From Isosphaeraceae bacterium (GTDB lineage: Bacteria > Planctomycetota > Planctomycetia > Isosphaerales > Isosphaeraceae): a DNA stretch of 43,180 nt. A program made the translations under genes and the position numbers. Shown in pieces: positions 1 through 8,428 of the stretch; within the stretch, counting starts at the first letter, position 1, and each line of letters starts with the position of its first letter. The notes under the pieces are model-generated. The model saw only the letters and a program-made list of their open reading frames with translations. It made no database searches and was not told the origin of the DNA. The stretch is from contig JAJPJC010000227.1 of the NCBI GenBank assembly GCA_021324445.1, forward strand, positions 1-43,180, given 5' to 3'.

Positions 1-10
1 ATCCGAATGG

Positions 11-75
11 CAGATTCCAGATTCCGATGCATCTCCATTGGGAATCTGGAATCTGGAATCTGGGATTGGGAATCC
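11..75. repeat. Heptanucleotide tandem repeat with inverted arm
   Basis: Five consecutive 7-base units (GGAATCT three times, then two variants) run from 41 to 75. Positions 11-25 are a perfect 15-base inverted complement of 41-55, leaving a 15-base loop. The structure lies 42 bases past the stop of the DUF218 gene, so the RNA hairpin could act as a 3' end or stabiliser. There is no U-tract that would make it a classical terminator. Positions 76-116 hold nothing else I can recognise. Confidence 0.75.
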
Positions 76-116
76 CCAGCCGCGCGCACGCCGCGGAGAT
101 CCGCCGCGGGCCGACT

Positions 117-875
117 CTAAAGATAGCCCCTCATCCAATACCAGGCGGAGCCGAGCCATTCGTGGAACGTGCGCTCGTGGTTCTGGACCGCGCCGGCGCT
201 GGGCAGGAAATCCCCGAGGCTCCATTCGAACGCGGTGGCCCTGTGGTGGCAGGCCGAGGGTACGGCCGCGATCCCCTGCTTGCGGAAGCAGCGCAGGGCC
301 CGGAACATGTGCGTCGCCTCGGTGACCAGGACGACCTTGGTGATCCGCCGCTCCTGGAGCAGCTTGCGGCATGCGCGCGCGTTCTCATGGGTCGTCCGCG
401 ACTGGTCTTCGACGAGGAGGTCCTCACCGCGGACCGCCTGGTCGCGGAGGAACTCGCGCATGAGCTGGGCCAGCGGAGGAGTCGACGGTCCGGGGGCAAT
501 CCGTCCGCCGCAGACGACGACCGGGCAGGGTTTCCCCCGGTGGTAGACCGCCGCGGCATGCAGGCAGCGGAACAGCGAATCCGCGTTCAGCTCGGCATGG
601 AGCCGCGTCCCGTCCGGCGGGACCATGCCGGCGCCCAGGACCACGATCGCCTGGGCGTCGTCCGGGCGGGACTCGGTCGGAGGGTAACGCCACTCGAGCG
701 TCCCCAGGGAGAGATACGCCAGGGCCGGCGTGCTCAGCACGGCCAGGCCGGCGAAGGCGAGCGTGGCCGGGAGCAAGCGGCCGGCCGGCACCCGCCGCCG
801 CCGCCACAGGATGGCGATGCCGGCTCCCAGGAGCAGGAACAGCAACCGGTAGGGATCCAGCCAGAGGCCGCTCAT
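117..875 (-). CDS. DUF218/YdcF-SanA-ElyC family membrane protein
   Basis: A 252-residue protein with two predicted N-terminal membrane segments (about residues 8-26 and 34-55) followed by a DUF218 domain. Family motifs are visible: AIVVLGAG near residue 76, EDQSRTTHENA near 156 and TEATHMFRA near 185. DUF218 proteins (YdcF, SanA, ElyC in E. coli) influence envelope integrity and lipid-carrier-dependent polysaccharide synthesis, but their chemistry is unsettled. I chose the ATG at 875 because it overlaps the stop of the upstream ACP-fusion gene as ATGA; the longer frame to 1319 only shadows that gene. It is the last gene before the hairpin at 11-75, so it may close the operon. Confidence 0.85.
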   Translation of the reverse strand: MSGLWLDPYRLLFLLLGAGIAILWRRRRVPAGRLLPATLAFAGLAVLSTPALAYLSLGTLEWRYPPTESRPDDAQAIVVLGAGMVPPDGTRLHAELNADSLFRCLHAAAVYHRGKPCPVVVCGGRIAPGPSTPPLAQLMREFLRDQAVRGEDLLVEDQSRTTHENARACRKLLQERRITKVVLVTEATHMFRALRCFRKQGIAAVPSACHHRATAFEWSLGDFLPSAGAVQNHERTFHEWLGSAWYWMRGYL

Positions 876-1819
876 CGCGCGTGATCCTGGCCCAGGTTTT
901 CCGCAACCGCGCAAGCCTCGCCCGCTGGTGCGGCATGAGCTTGCAAATAGTCGAGAATCTCCCCGAAGGAGGTGAGTCGGGCGATCTCCGCGACGGGGAT
1001 TCGCACGTGGAACTCCTCCTCGATGAGCGCGACCAGGGTCATGGAGGCGAGCGAGTCCCATTCCGGCAGCGAGGCGACGGTCGCCCGCGGGATCTCCTCG
1101 CGGCTCAGGCCGCCGAACGCGGCGGCGAAGCACGGGATCAGCCGGGCCGCGAGCTCGGCCCGAGCCGCATCGCTGGCGGTGGGCGCGGAGCGCGGCACGC
1201 CCGGCATCGGCACCGGCGGCGACGACTCCCGCGGCGCCGGCGCGACTGGGCCCTGGCCGGTGGCCCGACCATTCGACGGAGTGGGCGCGGGCGCGGGCGC
1301 GTCCCCGTCCCTGTCCCACCAGATCGGTTGGGCTGGAACGCCCAGGACCGTCGTTCCGGGCGGCACGTTGCGGAAGACGGCCGAGTTGACGGCAACCGTG
1401 GCCCCGTCCCCGATCCGGACCGGCCCGACCACCTTGGCCCCGGCGGCGAGCAGGACGTTATCCCCCAGGACCGGGACCCGGTCCTCCTCGCCCCCCAGGG
1501 TGACCTGCTGATGGATCGTCACGTTGCACCCGCCCCGGACGCGACCGTTGATCACGATCCCGGTCCCATAGAGCAGGACCAGGCCCGGGCCGAACTCCGC
1601 ACCCCGGCCGATGATGCAGTTGCAGCAGACCGCGTTCAGCTTGTTGAAGATCATCTCCAGGGGAACCAGGCGATGGCGGCGCGACCACTGCATCAGCCGG
1701 TAGATGACCATGGCCATCGTCCCGCTGGCGAAGCACACCTTGACGACCGACTGCCAGCGGTCGGAGCCATACATCCACTGGGCCTTGCGGCGCAGGTCCT
1801 GGCGAATCATTGCGAACAT
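872..1819 (-). CDS. Serine acetyltransferase-like beta-helix protein fused to an acyl carrier protein
   Basis: 315 residues in three parts. Residues 1-60 are helical, and about 60-170 form a left-handed beta-helix related to CysE-type acetyltransferases, with VTIHQQVTLGG carrying the candidate catalytic His103. Residues 170-215 are a Pro/Ala-rich linker. Residues 215-295 are an acyl carrier protein with LPEWDSLASMTL, where Ser256 is the expected phosphopantetheine site. Ordinary CysE proteins have no carrier domain. The fusion suggests the acyl group is handed from the tethered carrier to the transferase, with a sugar hydroxyl or amine as likely acceptor. The carrier part closely resembles the free carriers at 29395-29712 and 37138-37398. 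The ATG at 1819 lies 30 bases after the preceding stop, and a pentanucleotide tract fills the gap. A fusion caused by sequencing error is unlikely, because the linker reads smoothly in frame. Confidence 0.85.
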   Translation of the reverse strand: MFAMIRQDLRRKAQWMYGSDRWQSVVKVCFASGTMAMVIYRLMQWSRRHRLVPLEMIFNKLNAVCCNCIIGRGAEFGPGLVLLYGTGIVINGRVRGGCNVTIHQQVTLGGEEDRVPVLGDNVLLAAGAKVVGPVRIGDGATVAVNSAVFRNVPPGTTVLGVPAQPIWWDRDGDAPAPAPTPSNGRATGQGPVAPAPRESSPPVPMPGVPRSAPTASDAARAELAARLIPCFAAAFGGLSREEIPRATVASLPEWDSLASMTLVALIEEEFHVRIPVAEIARLTSFGEILDYLQAHAAPAGEACAVAENLGQDHAR

Positions 1820-1829
1820 CTCAGCAGCC

Positions 1830-1849
1830 TTTTCTTTTCTTTTCTTTTC
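1830..1849. repeat. Pentanucleotide tract (TTTTC)4 at a translation start
   Basis: Four perfect TTTTC units fill most of the 30-base gap between the GT4 stop at 1850 and the ATG at 1819. On the coding strand this is a purine run of GAAAA units ending in AAAAGG, eight bases before the start codon, so it overlaps the presumed ribosome binding site of the beta-helix/ACP fusion gene. Confidence 0.8.
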
Positions 1850-3073
1850 TCAAACGGAAACCGCGCGGCCGTTGAGCCGGTGCAGCGTGTCCCGGCAGAT
1901 CGACTCGAACTGGCGGGCCACCGTCTCGGCCGAGAAGCACTCGTTGACCAGCCGGCGGGCGGCCGCGCCCAGATGCCTCCGGAACGGCGGGGCCTTGAGC
2001 AGGCTGACCACGGCCTCCGCGAAGGCGGCCGGCTCGTCGGCCACCAGCAGGTGCTGGCCCGGCGTGTACACCAGCCCTTCGGCCCCGATCGTGGTACTCA
2101 CGACGGCCTTGCCCATGGCCATCGCCTCGTAGATCTTCAGCCGGGTTCCGCCTCCGACCAGGATCGGCACGACCACGACCGCGGCCTCCTCCAGGTAGGG
2201 CCGGACATCGGGCACGCTGCCGGCGATCTCGATCCCGTCACTGCCGGAGAACCGGCACAGCTTGGCGGGCGGATCCCGGCCGACGACCTGGAACGTCGCG
2301 GTGGGCCGGCGGGCGCGGATGCGGGGCCAGACCTCCTCGAGGAAGAACCGCACGCCATCCTGGTTGGGCAGCCAGTCCATCGAGCCCACGAAGACCACCC
2401 GGTCGGCCTGCTCGGGCCGGCCGGCCGGCTGGAAGTAGTCCAGGTCCACCGCCGTGTCGATCGCCCGGACCTGCCGCCAGGAGTAGTCGCGCTCGAAGGC
2501 TTGCCGATCCAGCTCGCTGACGGCGATCACCGCGTCGAACCGCGCACCATAATCGGCCTCGAACCGGCACATCTTGGAATGCTGAGCGGCCATGTACCGC
2601 CGGCGCAGCCAGGTGGGATCGTGCTGGGCGTGCCGCTCGAGCAGCCGGGCCTCGGCGTTGTGCTGGAACAGGATCTTGGGCACCGGCAGGTCCACGAAAT
2701 GCGGCGTCATCTGGACCCCATCGCAGATCATCAAGTTGAAGGCCCCGGTGCCGACCAGGGCCGCGGCCCGCGCCTTCAACGCCGGATCGAAGTTCCGGGC
2801 GACCGTGAACGGCTGCGGCGAGAACAGGTTGACGACCGCCTCCCCATAGTAGCGCGCGCTGCGGCGGCGGGAGTCCTGCTTGGGCACGCCCTCGACCCGC
2901 AGGCCCAGCGCCGCCATCTGGGGCAGGTACGCCTCGTCCCCCGGCCGGAGATTGCACAGGTACACAATCTCATGCCAGCGGGCCAGATGGCGCAGCAGGT
3001 TGAGCACCCGGATCTTTCCGCCGGTATCGTGCGGGAAGAGGATCTGTTTGTGCGTGAAAAGGATCTTCATCAT
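1850..3073 (-). CDS. Glycosyltransferase family 4, Stp1-like
   Basis: 407-residue cytoplasmic GT-B fold glycosyltransferase. The N-terminal half begins with a Rossmann strand and a glycine-containing loop (PHDTGGKIR, about residues 14-22). The C-terminal half carries FVGSMDWLPNQDG and the nucleotide-sugar motif GGGTRLKIYEAMAMGKAVV, typical of GT4. From memory it resembles the stp1 sugar transferases of exosortase-associated exopolysaccharide loci (N-terminal pattern THKQILFPHDTGGKIR); this is family resemblance, not a tested match. Its ATG overlaps the stop of the GDP-mannose dehydrogenase gene by four bases (ATGA). Donor and acceptor sugars cannot be read from the sequence. The second codon is also ATG, so the start is uncertain by one residue. 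Confidence 0.85.
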   Translation of the reverse strand: MMKILFTHKQILFPHDTGGKIRVLNLLRHLARWHEIVYLCNLRPGDEAYLPQMAALGLRVEGVPKQDSRRRSARYYGEAVVNLFSPQPFTVARNFDPALKARAAALVGTGAFNLMICDGVQMTPHFVDLPVPKILFQHNAEARLLERHAQHDPTWLRRRYMAAQHSKMCRFEADYGARFDAVIAVSELDRQAFERDYSWRQVRAIDTAVDLDYFQPAGRPEQADRVVFVGSMDWLPNQDGVRFFLEEVWPRIRARRPTATFQVVGRDPPAKLCRFSGSDGIEIAGSVPDVRPYLEEAAVVVVPILVGGGTRLKIYEAMAMGKAVVSTTIGAEGLVYTPGQHLLVADEPAAFAEAVVSLLKAPPFRRHLGAAARRLVNECFSAETVARQFESICRDTLHRLNGRAVSV

Positions 3074-4437
3074 TGCGAGTTGCGAGTTGTGAGTGATCGG
3101 TGAAGACCGGTCGGCTCGAGCCAGGCGTCGCTCGCTCCCTGCGATTCCGAAGCCGCCGGCCGCCCCGCGGTGAGGTCGCGGCGCAGGTCGATGACGGCGC
3201 CGGTATACCCGCTGCGCCAGTCGAGGCTGTCGGCCACGTCGGAGCCCAGCACCAGGAGCGAGGCATGCTGAGCGAGCTCCGCGACATCCTCAACCAGCAA
3301 GGCGGCGAGGTGGGGCAGGTGGCGATCGATATACGCCAGGTTCCGGCCGCGGAGCCGGCTGACCGAGATGCCGGGATCGAGGATCTTGATGTCGAATCCC
3401 CGGCCCAGCAGGGTCTCGACCAGGATGACCAGGGGGCTCTCCCGCAGGTCGTCGGTGCCCGGTTTGAAGCTCAAGCCGATGATGCCGATCTTGCGGTGTC
3501 CGGCCCCCTGGATGAGCCGGACGGCCCGCCGCAGGTGGTCCTCATTCGAGGGGAGGATCGACGCGAGCAGATCCAGTCGCAGCGCCTCGCGCTCGGCGTA
3601 GCGGGTCAGGGCGCGGAGGTCCTTGGGCAGGCACGACCCGCCGAAGGCGAACCCGGGGCGGAGGTACGCCGTCGAGATGTTGAGCCGGCGATCGCGGCAG
3701 AGCAGGCCCAGGATCTCGGCCCCGTCGACCCCGAACGAACGGGCCAGGCTCCCCAGCTCGTTGGCGAAGGCCACCTTGAGGGCGTGGAACGCATTGCAGC
3801 CATACTTGACCAGGGCCGCCGTGCGGGGATCGGTCACGACCCGCTCCGCCGCGATCTGCTCGTACAGGGCCAGCACCGCCTGGGCCGTCCGGGGATGGTC
3901 GGCGCCCACCAGCACGAACGGCGGATCGTCGTAGTCCCGGATCGCCGAGCTTTCGCGGAGGAACTCGGGGTTGTTGGCCAGGTCCAGCCCCCGGCCCAGC
4001 GGCCGGCCGGCGGCCTCCTGGAGCAAGGGGGCCAGCCGCTCTTCCAGGATCCCGGGCAGGAGCGTGGACCGGACCACGACCGTGAAGTCCCGGGCCGACT
4101 GGCGGAGCGTCCGGCCGATCGCCGCGACCACCTGTTCCACCGCGCGGGTGGACACGTCGCCATTGTCATTCGAGGGGGTGCCCACGGTGATCAGGCCGAT
4201 CTCCGAAGTCAGCACCGCCTCCTCGACGTCCCGGGTGCCGCGGAGGTTGCCGGCCTGGACTTGCGCGCGGACCAGCTCCGGCAGCCCCGGCTCGGCGATC
4301 GGGGCATACCCCGCGTTCAATTCCCCGACCTTGTCGGCATCGACGTCGACGCCGATGACCTGATGGCCGTCGCGGGCCAGGCACGCGGCCGAGACGCAGC
4401 CGACGTAGCCAATCCCAAAAACGGAAACCCTGCTCAC
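3070..4437 (-). CDS. algD: GDP-mannose 6-dehydrogenase (AlgD-like)
   Basis: 455 residues. It oxidises a nucleotide-diphospho-hexose at C6 in two NAD-dependent steps, giving a uronic acid donor. The Rossmann motif FGIGYVG lies at residues 7-13, NNPEFLRES at about 155-163, and the catalytic-cysteine motif FGGSCLPKD has Cys269. Long stretches (KYGCNAFHALKVAFANE, GLSFKPGTDDLRESPL) follow Pseudomonas AlgD more closely than UDP-glucose dehydrogenases, so GDP-mannose is the favoured substrate; UDP-sugars cannot be excluded. The protein is about 20 residues longer than AlgD. Its last codons (LTTRNSQ) lie in a heptanucleotide repeat at 3074-3094, so the tail looks repeat-derived. It supplies a precursor for the glycosyltransferases around it. 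Confidence 0.88.
   Translation of the reverse strand: MSRVSVFGIGYVGCVSAACLARDGHQVIGVDVDADKVGELNAGYAPIAEPGLPELVRAQVQAGNLRGTRDVEEAVLTSEIGLITVGTPSNDNGDVSTRAVEQVVAAIGRTLRQSARDFTVVVRSTLLPGILEERLAPLLQEAAGRPLGRGLDLANNPEFLRESSAIRDYDDPPFVLVGADHPRTAQAVLALYEQIAAERVVTDPRTAALVKYGCNAFHALKVAFANELGSLARSFGVDGAEILGLLCRDRRLNISTAYLRPGFAFGGSCLPKDLRALTRYAEREALRLDLLASILPSNEDHLRRAVRLIQGAGHRKIGIIGLSFKPGTDDLRESPLVILVETLLGRGFDIKILDPGISVSRLRGRNLAYIDRHLPHLAALLVEDVAELAQHASLLVLGSDVADSLDWRSGYTGAVIDLRRDLTAGRPAASESQGASDAWLEPTGLHRSLTTRNSQ
3074..3094. repeat. Three-unit heptanucleotide repeat inside a gene end
   Basis: Units TGCGAGT, TGCGAGT and TGTGAGT run in tandem. They encode the extreme C-terminus of the GDP-mannose dehydrogenase and sit directly upstream of the next gene's ATG at 3073. 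Confidence 0.65.
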
Positions 4438-4450
4438 TGTCTTGGTCCTT

Positions 4451-4485
4451 GGTTATTTGTTATTGGTGATTTGTTACTGGTTATT
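4451..4485. repeat. Heptanucleotide repeat, left arm
   Basis: Five degenerate 7-base units (GGTTATT, TGTTATT, GGTGATT, TGTTACT, GGTTATT) in the gap between the GDP-mannose dehydrogenase and the GT4 gene. They are roughly the reverse complement of the eight-unit array at 4580-4635, so the two form imperfect inverted arms. The roughly 94 bases between (4486-4579) are GC-rich with no gene. Confidence 0.75.
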
Positions 4486-4579
4486 GGTGGGCTCCAGTCG
4501 CCGCCGGGGATGCCCCTCATACCCCCGGCCCTCGAGCTCCTGCCTCCGGACCTGCCGGATGCCGAGACAGACCCACGGA

Positions 4580-4635
4580 TGACAAATGACTAGTGATTAA
4601 TGACCAATGACGAATGACAAATAACAAATGACGAG
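4580..4635. repeat. Heptanucleotide repeat, right arm, overlapping a gene end
   Basis: Eight consecutive 7-base units of the TGACNAA type. Bases 4590-4635 are also the last codons and stop of the GT4 gene at 4590-5786, encoding the tail SSFVICHSSLVINH. The left arm is at 4451-4485. Confidence 0.8.
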
Positions 4636-5786
4636 AAGAAATCGATCAGCTCGGCGACGGCCTCGGCGTGGCTGCGCACCGGACTGTGGGGCAGCCGCTC
4701 TCGGCGGCCATCGGCCAGTCCGGCCCGGATGGCCTCTGCCAGCGCCTCGGCGTCGCCGGCGGGGACCAGCCGGCTGGTCCCGAGGTGGGCGATCTCGGGG
4801 ATGCCGCCGACCCGGCTGGCCACGAACGGCGTGCCGCAGGCGGCGGCCTCCAGCAGCACGATCGGCACCCCCTCCGAGTAGCTCGGCAGCACGAACAGGT
4901 CGGCCGCGCGGTACCAGTCCGGCAACTGGTCGTGCGGCCGGGACCCGAGCAGCTTGACCCGGCCGTCCAGCCCGAGCCGCCGGACCCGGGCCTCCAGCCG
5001 CGACCGCAGCGGGCCCCGGCCAATCAGCAGGCCGTGGAAGTCGACCCCCTGCCCCGCCAGCCGGGCGAAGGCGTCGATCAAGACCTCCAGGCCCTTGACG
5101 GGCAGGAGGTTGCCGATGAAGAGCACCACCGGGCCGTGCAGCGGGAGCTCCCGCGCCATCCGGGCACGGGCCGCGTCCCGGGACCCGGGGTGAAACAGCT
5201 CGGAGTCGATGCCGTCATAGACGACCCGGACCCGGCTCGGATCGGCGCCCAGCGCCACCACGCGCTCCTCCAGGTCGTGACTGACGGCGACGATCCCGTC
5301 CGCCTGGCGCAGGGCCTCGACCGTGCCTGGCGATCGCCGGGGACAGCGGGAGAGGGCCAGGATATCCGAGCCGTGGACCTGAATCACGACGGGGAGCCCC
5401 GCGCGATGGCCGAGCTGGACGGCCGCCCAGCCGTCGGGGTAGGCCCAGGGGGCGAAGACGACGTCGGGTCGGAACTCGGCCAGCACCCGCTGGAACGTCC
5501 GGCGGACCGACTCCCGGAAGCAATAACCATACCAGCCCCGCAAGACCTTGGGCGGATAGATATACCGGGGATGGTCCACCGTGATCCCATCGCAGGTGAC
5601 CCGCCGGTCCCGCGGCAGGGGCGCGGCCCCCCGCCAGCGGGCCGCCAGCTCCTCGGGCCAGAGGATCGGCGCGATGACGGCCAGGGGATGCCGCCGCGCC
5701 AGCAGCCGGATCTTCTGCCGGTTGAACGTGGCGCGCGTCGGGTGAAACGGAGTCGGATACAGGTTCGTCAGGGTCAAGATGCGCAT
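4590..5786 (-). CDS. Glycosyltransferase family 4
   Basis: 398-residue GT-B enzyme. Residues 1-15 (ILTLTNLYPTPFHP) match the N-terminal strand and loop of GT4 enzymes. FIGNLLPVKGLEVLIDAF near residue 223 and SYSEGVPIVLLEAAACGTPFVAS near 305 carry the nucleotide-sugar EX7E motif. HGSDILA near residue 140 matches the acceptor-side histidine region of WcaL/Tuaz-like enzymes. The ATG shares one base with the upstream stop (TGATG), implying coupled translation with the next GT4 gene. The last 14 residues come from a heptanucleotide repeat and look like a replaced tail; the catalytic core is complete. Substrate unknown. Confidence 0.87.
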   Translation of the reverse strand: MRILTLTNLYPTPFHPTRATFNRQKIRLLARRHPLAVIAPILWPEELAARWRGAAPLPRDRRVTCDGITVDHPRYIYPPKVLRGWYGYCFRESVRRTFQRVLAEFRPDVVFAPWAYPDGWAAVQLGHRAGLPVVIQVHGSDILALSRCPRRSPGTVEALRQADGIVAVSHDLEERVVALGADPSRVRVVYDGIDSELFHPGSRDAARARMARELPLHGPVVLFIGNLLPVKGLEVLIDAFARLAGQGVDFHGLLIGRGPLRSRLEARVRRLGLDGRVKLLGSRPHDQLPDWYRAADLFVLPSYSEGVPIVLLEAAACGTPFVASRVGGIPEIAHLGTSRLVPAGDAEALAEAIRAGLADGRRERLPHSPVRSHAEAVAELIDFFSSFVICHSSLVINH

Positions 5787-6997
5787 CAGGTTCGCACCCC
5801 GCGGCCGAGCAACTCATTGTAGTGGCGCTGATACTCATCGGCCATCCGCCGGAGACTGTACCGGGCCTCGACCCGATCACGCCCGGCCGCGCCCAGGCGG
5901 CGGGCGGTTGCCGGATCGGCGAGCAGATCACCGAGGGCCCGCGCCAGCGCGGCGTCATCACCGAAGGCGACCAGGATGCCGGTCCGGCCGTCGTCGACCA
6001 GCTCGGGGAGTCCGCCCACCCGGGTGGCGACCACGGGCAGGCCCGCGGCCCAGGCCTCCAGGACCGCCAGCGGCATTCCCTCGGACTGGCTGGTCAGGGC
6101 GAAGAGGTCCATGGCCTGGAGATAGGGGGCCGGCTGGGCTTGATAGCCGGCGAAGTGCACGGAATCGGCCAGGCCGAGGCCCGCGACCAGCTCGCGGAGC
6201 CGGCCCAGCCAGGGACCGTCCCCCACCAGGAGAAGGTGCGCGTCGGCCAGCCGGGCCCGGACCTGCTGGAACGCGCGGATGAGCAGGTCCTGCCGCTTGA
6301 CCTCGCTCAGGCGGCCCACCGTGCCGATCACGGGCGCATTCGCGGGGATCCCCAGGGACTGCCGCACGGCTCCGGCCTCATTCTCCTCTTGAAAGCGGGT
6401 CGTATCGATCCCGTTGGGGACGACCCGGATCTTCCCCGGCGGGGCGATGCGATGGGCTCCGACGGCGGCGGCGATGTCCGCCGAGACGCAGAAGAACCGG
6501 GCCGCGCCCCGCGCGGCCAGCCGGCCCAGCCATCGCGTCCGCCGCCGATGATCATAATGCTTGCCGTGCTCGGTGTGCACCACCACGGGAACCCCGGCAC
6601 GTCGGGCCGCCGGACCGGCATAGAACAGCGCCCCGATCTGGTGGGTGTGCACCACGTCGGGCCGCAGCTCGCGGAACAACCTTCCCAGCCGGCCGAACAC
6701 CTCCAGCCGGATCCCGGGCGGCTTGTGGATGCAGGCCAGCCGTCCCCCCTGGGCCTCGACCTGCTCCGCCAGCACGCCGGGGCGCTCCAGGCAGACCACG
6801 GCCACGCTCTGGCCGGCCCGCCGGCCCTCGCGCAACAGGTCCAGCACGATCGACTCCAACCCCCCGAGCTCCATCGACAGGACCACGTGGGTGACCCGCA
6901 GCGCGCAGGCCATCGGTTCCGGTCGCGAGTCACTCGCACTCGCTGCCGATGCCGAAGCCATCCGAGGTAAAGCCGCTCGCATTCCGACGGTCCTCAT
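5786..6997 (-). CDS. Glycosyltransferase family 4, Stp2-like
   Basis: 403 residues. The conserved GT4 region starts near residue 33 with RVTHVVLSMELGGLESIVLDLL. It continues with HTHQIGALFYAGPAA and HTEHGKHY in the N-domain, and SQSEGMPLAVLEAWAAGLPVVA (EX7E) in the C-domain. The GGLE pattern and HTEHG resemble stp2-type transferases of exosortase-linked polysaccharide loci (from memory). I chose the ATG at 6997 because it overlaps the upstream GT39 stop as ATGA. A start at the internal Met near residue 29 would remove an Ala/Ser-rich leader, and homologues would settle this. It lies between a membrane glycosyltransferase and another GT4, so it probably acts on the same chain. Confidence 0.85.
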   Translation of the reverse strand: MRTVGMRAALPRMASASAASASDSRPEPMACALRVTHVVLSMELGGLESIVLDLLREGRRAGQSVAVVCLERPGVLAEQVEAQGGRLACIHKPPGIRLEVFGRLGRLFRELRPDVVHTHQIGALFYAGPAARRAGVPVVVHTEHGKHYDHRRRTRWLGRLAARGAARFFCVSADIAAAVGAHRIAPPGKIRVVPNGIDTTRFQEENEAGAVRQSLGIPANAPVIGTVGRLSEVKRQDLLIRAFQQVRARLADAHLLLVGDGPWLGRLRELVAGLGLADSVHFAGYQAQPAPYLQAMDLFALTSQSEGMPLAVLEAWAAGLPVVATRVGGLPELVDDGRTGILVAFGDDAALARALGDLLADPATARRLGAAGRDRVEARYSLRRMADEYQRHYNELLGRGVRT

Positions 6998-8277
6998 GCC
7001 GCGGCCGAGGACGAGACCGCCGGGGCAGGCCGGCGGTTCCCCACCCACTGAACCAATCCGACCACGGCCGCCCCGGCCAGGATCAGGCACAAGCCCTCGA
7101 TCGGGTAACGGAACCGCGACGATCCCCAGAAGACCAGCGCGTTGAGCACGACCGAGAGGATGACCAGGTGGATCAACCAGCCGGGATGCCCGCGACGGAG
7201 CCAGGCGATCCCGGTTGGGACGAACGCCAGGGCGAACAGCACGAGCACCGGCCCCCACGCGACCAGGGTGCCGATCCGGTGCAGCCGGGGGCTGCGCGGC
7301 TGGAGGAACGGCGTCCAGAGCCTGCGGAACTTGGAGTGGAGCAGGTACCACCACTGGTCCTGGTTGTTCTGGACCCACTCGACAGCCAGCTTGCTCTCCA
7401 GCCGGTCCCGGACCAGCTCATCGTTGGGTGCCTTGAGCGGCTCGCGATACTCGGGCAGCTCGTCGGGGAACACCCAGTAGCCGTAATAATCCGGATCGGT
7501 GACGACCAGGCGGTTATTGCTCCCGAGCAGGACGTCCCCCGCGCCGGTGCTCAGGGGCACGAACGCCCCGAAGACGCGGTAGTTGCGGATGGTCCAGGGC
7601 GCCACCGTCGCCAGGGCGACCATCGGGATGGCCAGGGCCCAGGCCAGGGCCCGGGGCCGCCGCCGGAACTGCACCACGGCCCAGACCAGGGTCAGGGGCA
7701 TCAGCAGCACCACGTTGCCCCGCGTCAGCAAGGCCAGGCCCAGGAGCAAGCCGGCGACCACCGCGCGGACCGCCCCGGGGCGGGCGGCGAACTCCAGGGC
7801 CGCCGCCACGTAGGCCAGCAGCCAGAACGTGCCCAGCGGCTCGGAGAGCAGCTCGGCCGAGTAGAACAGGGAGAACGGCCAGACCGCGAAGCCGGCGGCC
7901 GCCAGCAGCCCGACCGGCCGGCCGAACGTTTGACAGCCGATGAGATAAACCAGCGCGATCGTCGCGGCCCCGACCAGGCCGTGCAAGACCCGCACCGCAT
8001 CGTGGCGGTGCCCCACCACGCCGTAGAGTCCCGCCCAGACCAGCGAGGTCCCGGGCGGATGGTAGGCCGTCAGATGGTCCCGGTCGGTCACGTCGGGGCT
8101 CATGCCGCGGAAGCCGCGACCCTGCGCCACGTTCCAGGCGTAGGTGTCGTATTCCTGGGAGTCCGACCCCGGCCCCGGAGGTTCGTGGATCCCCAGCTTG
8201 AGCGCCAGGCCCAGCCGCAGGATGAACCCCAGAACGACCAGGGCCAGAACCAGCCATCGGGTGCGGGATGCGTTCAT
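6994..8277 (-). CDS. GT39-type (ArnT/PMT-like) membrane glycosyltransferase
   Basis: 427 residues, highly hydrophobic with roughly ten membrane segments beginning at residue 8. The first outer loop contains acidic residues in SDSQEYDTYAWNVAQGRGF, and YHPPGTSL follows, the usual layout of GT-C family 39 enzymes. These transfer a sugar from a polyprenyl-phosphate donor outside the membrane. The donor could be made by the GtrB-like GT2 at 11722-12822. Two more enzymes of the type are at 13679-15520 and 24301-25671. A gap of 151 bases carrying an inverted heptad repeat separates it from the PhyH gene. Confidence 0.83.
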   Translation of the reverse strand: MNASRTRWLVLALVVLGFILRLGLALKLGIHEPPGPGSDSQEYDTYAWNVAQGRGFRGMSPDVTDRDHLTAYHPPGTSLVWAGLYGVVGHRHDAVRVLHGLVGAATIALVYLIGCQTFGRPVGLLAAAGFAVWPFSLFYSAELLSEPLGTFWLLAYVAAALEFAARPGAVRAVVAGLLLGLALLTRGNVVLLMPLTLVWAVVQFRRRPRALAWALAIPMVALATVAPWTIRNYRVFGAFVPLSTGAGDVLLGSNNRLVVTDPDYYGYWVFPDELPEYREPLKAPNDELVRDRLESKLAVEWVQNNQDQWWYLLHSKFRRLWTPFLQPRSPRLHRIGTLVAWGPVLVLFALAFVPTGIAWLRRGHPGWLIHLVILSVVLNALVFWGSSRFRYPIEGLCLILAGAAVVGLVQWVGNRRPAPAVSSSAAA

Positions 8278-8282
8278 GATTA

Positions 8283-8421
8283 GTCCGTGGTCCGTGGTCC
8301 GTGGTCCGTTGTAGGAGCTGCCGCTCCGCTGCGCCGTCGTCGCCCTGCTTCGAGTGCCTCAGCGTTCCCAGACCAGGCGAGTCAGCCCGCGTCAGCGAAC
8401 AACGGACCACGGACCACGGAC
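8283..8421. repeat. Inverted heptad repeat pair around a REP-like core
   Basis: The left arm 8283-8312 is GTCCGTG three times followed by GTCCGTTGT. The right arm 8399-8421 is a perfect 23-base reverse complement of 8290-8312. The 86-base centre begins TAGGAGCTGCCGCTCCG, a short palindrome resembling the REP-like elements at 19585, 31452 and 35901. No gene is present in the gap 8278-8428. Confidence 0.85.
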
Positions 8422-8428
8422 AAAAAGA

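Noticed and set aside
11..55. Intrinsic terminator
   Set aside because: A perfect stem exists but no U-run follows on the minus strand, so only a possible 3'-end role is proposed.
872..1819. Cysteine biosynthesis serine acetyltransferase
   Set aside because: The fused ACP, the lack of cysteine genes nearby and the glycan context make a metabolic CysE role unlikely.
881..3103. Long open frames on the plus strand (for example 881-3103, 13886-16000, 22253-24376, 31341-33545, 39733-41739)
   Set aside because: They lie opposite well-recognised genes, are rich in Arg, Gly, His, Asp and Pro, show no family motifs and are expected by chance in GC-rich DNA.
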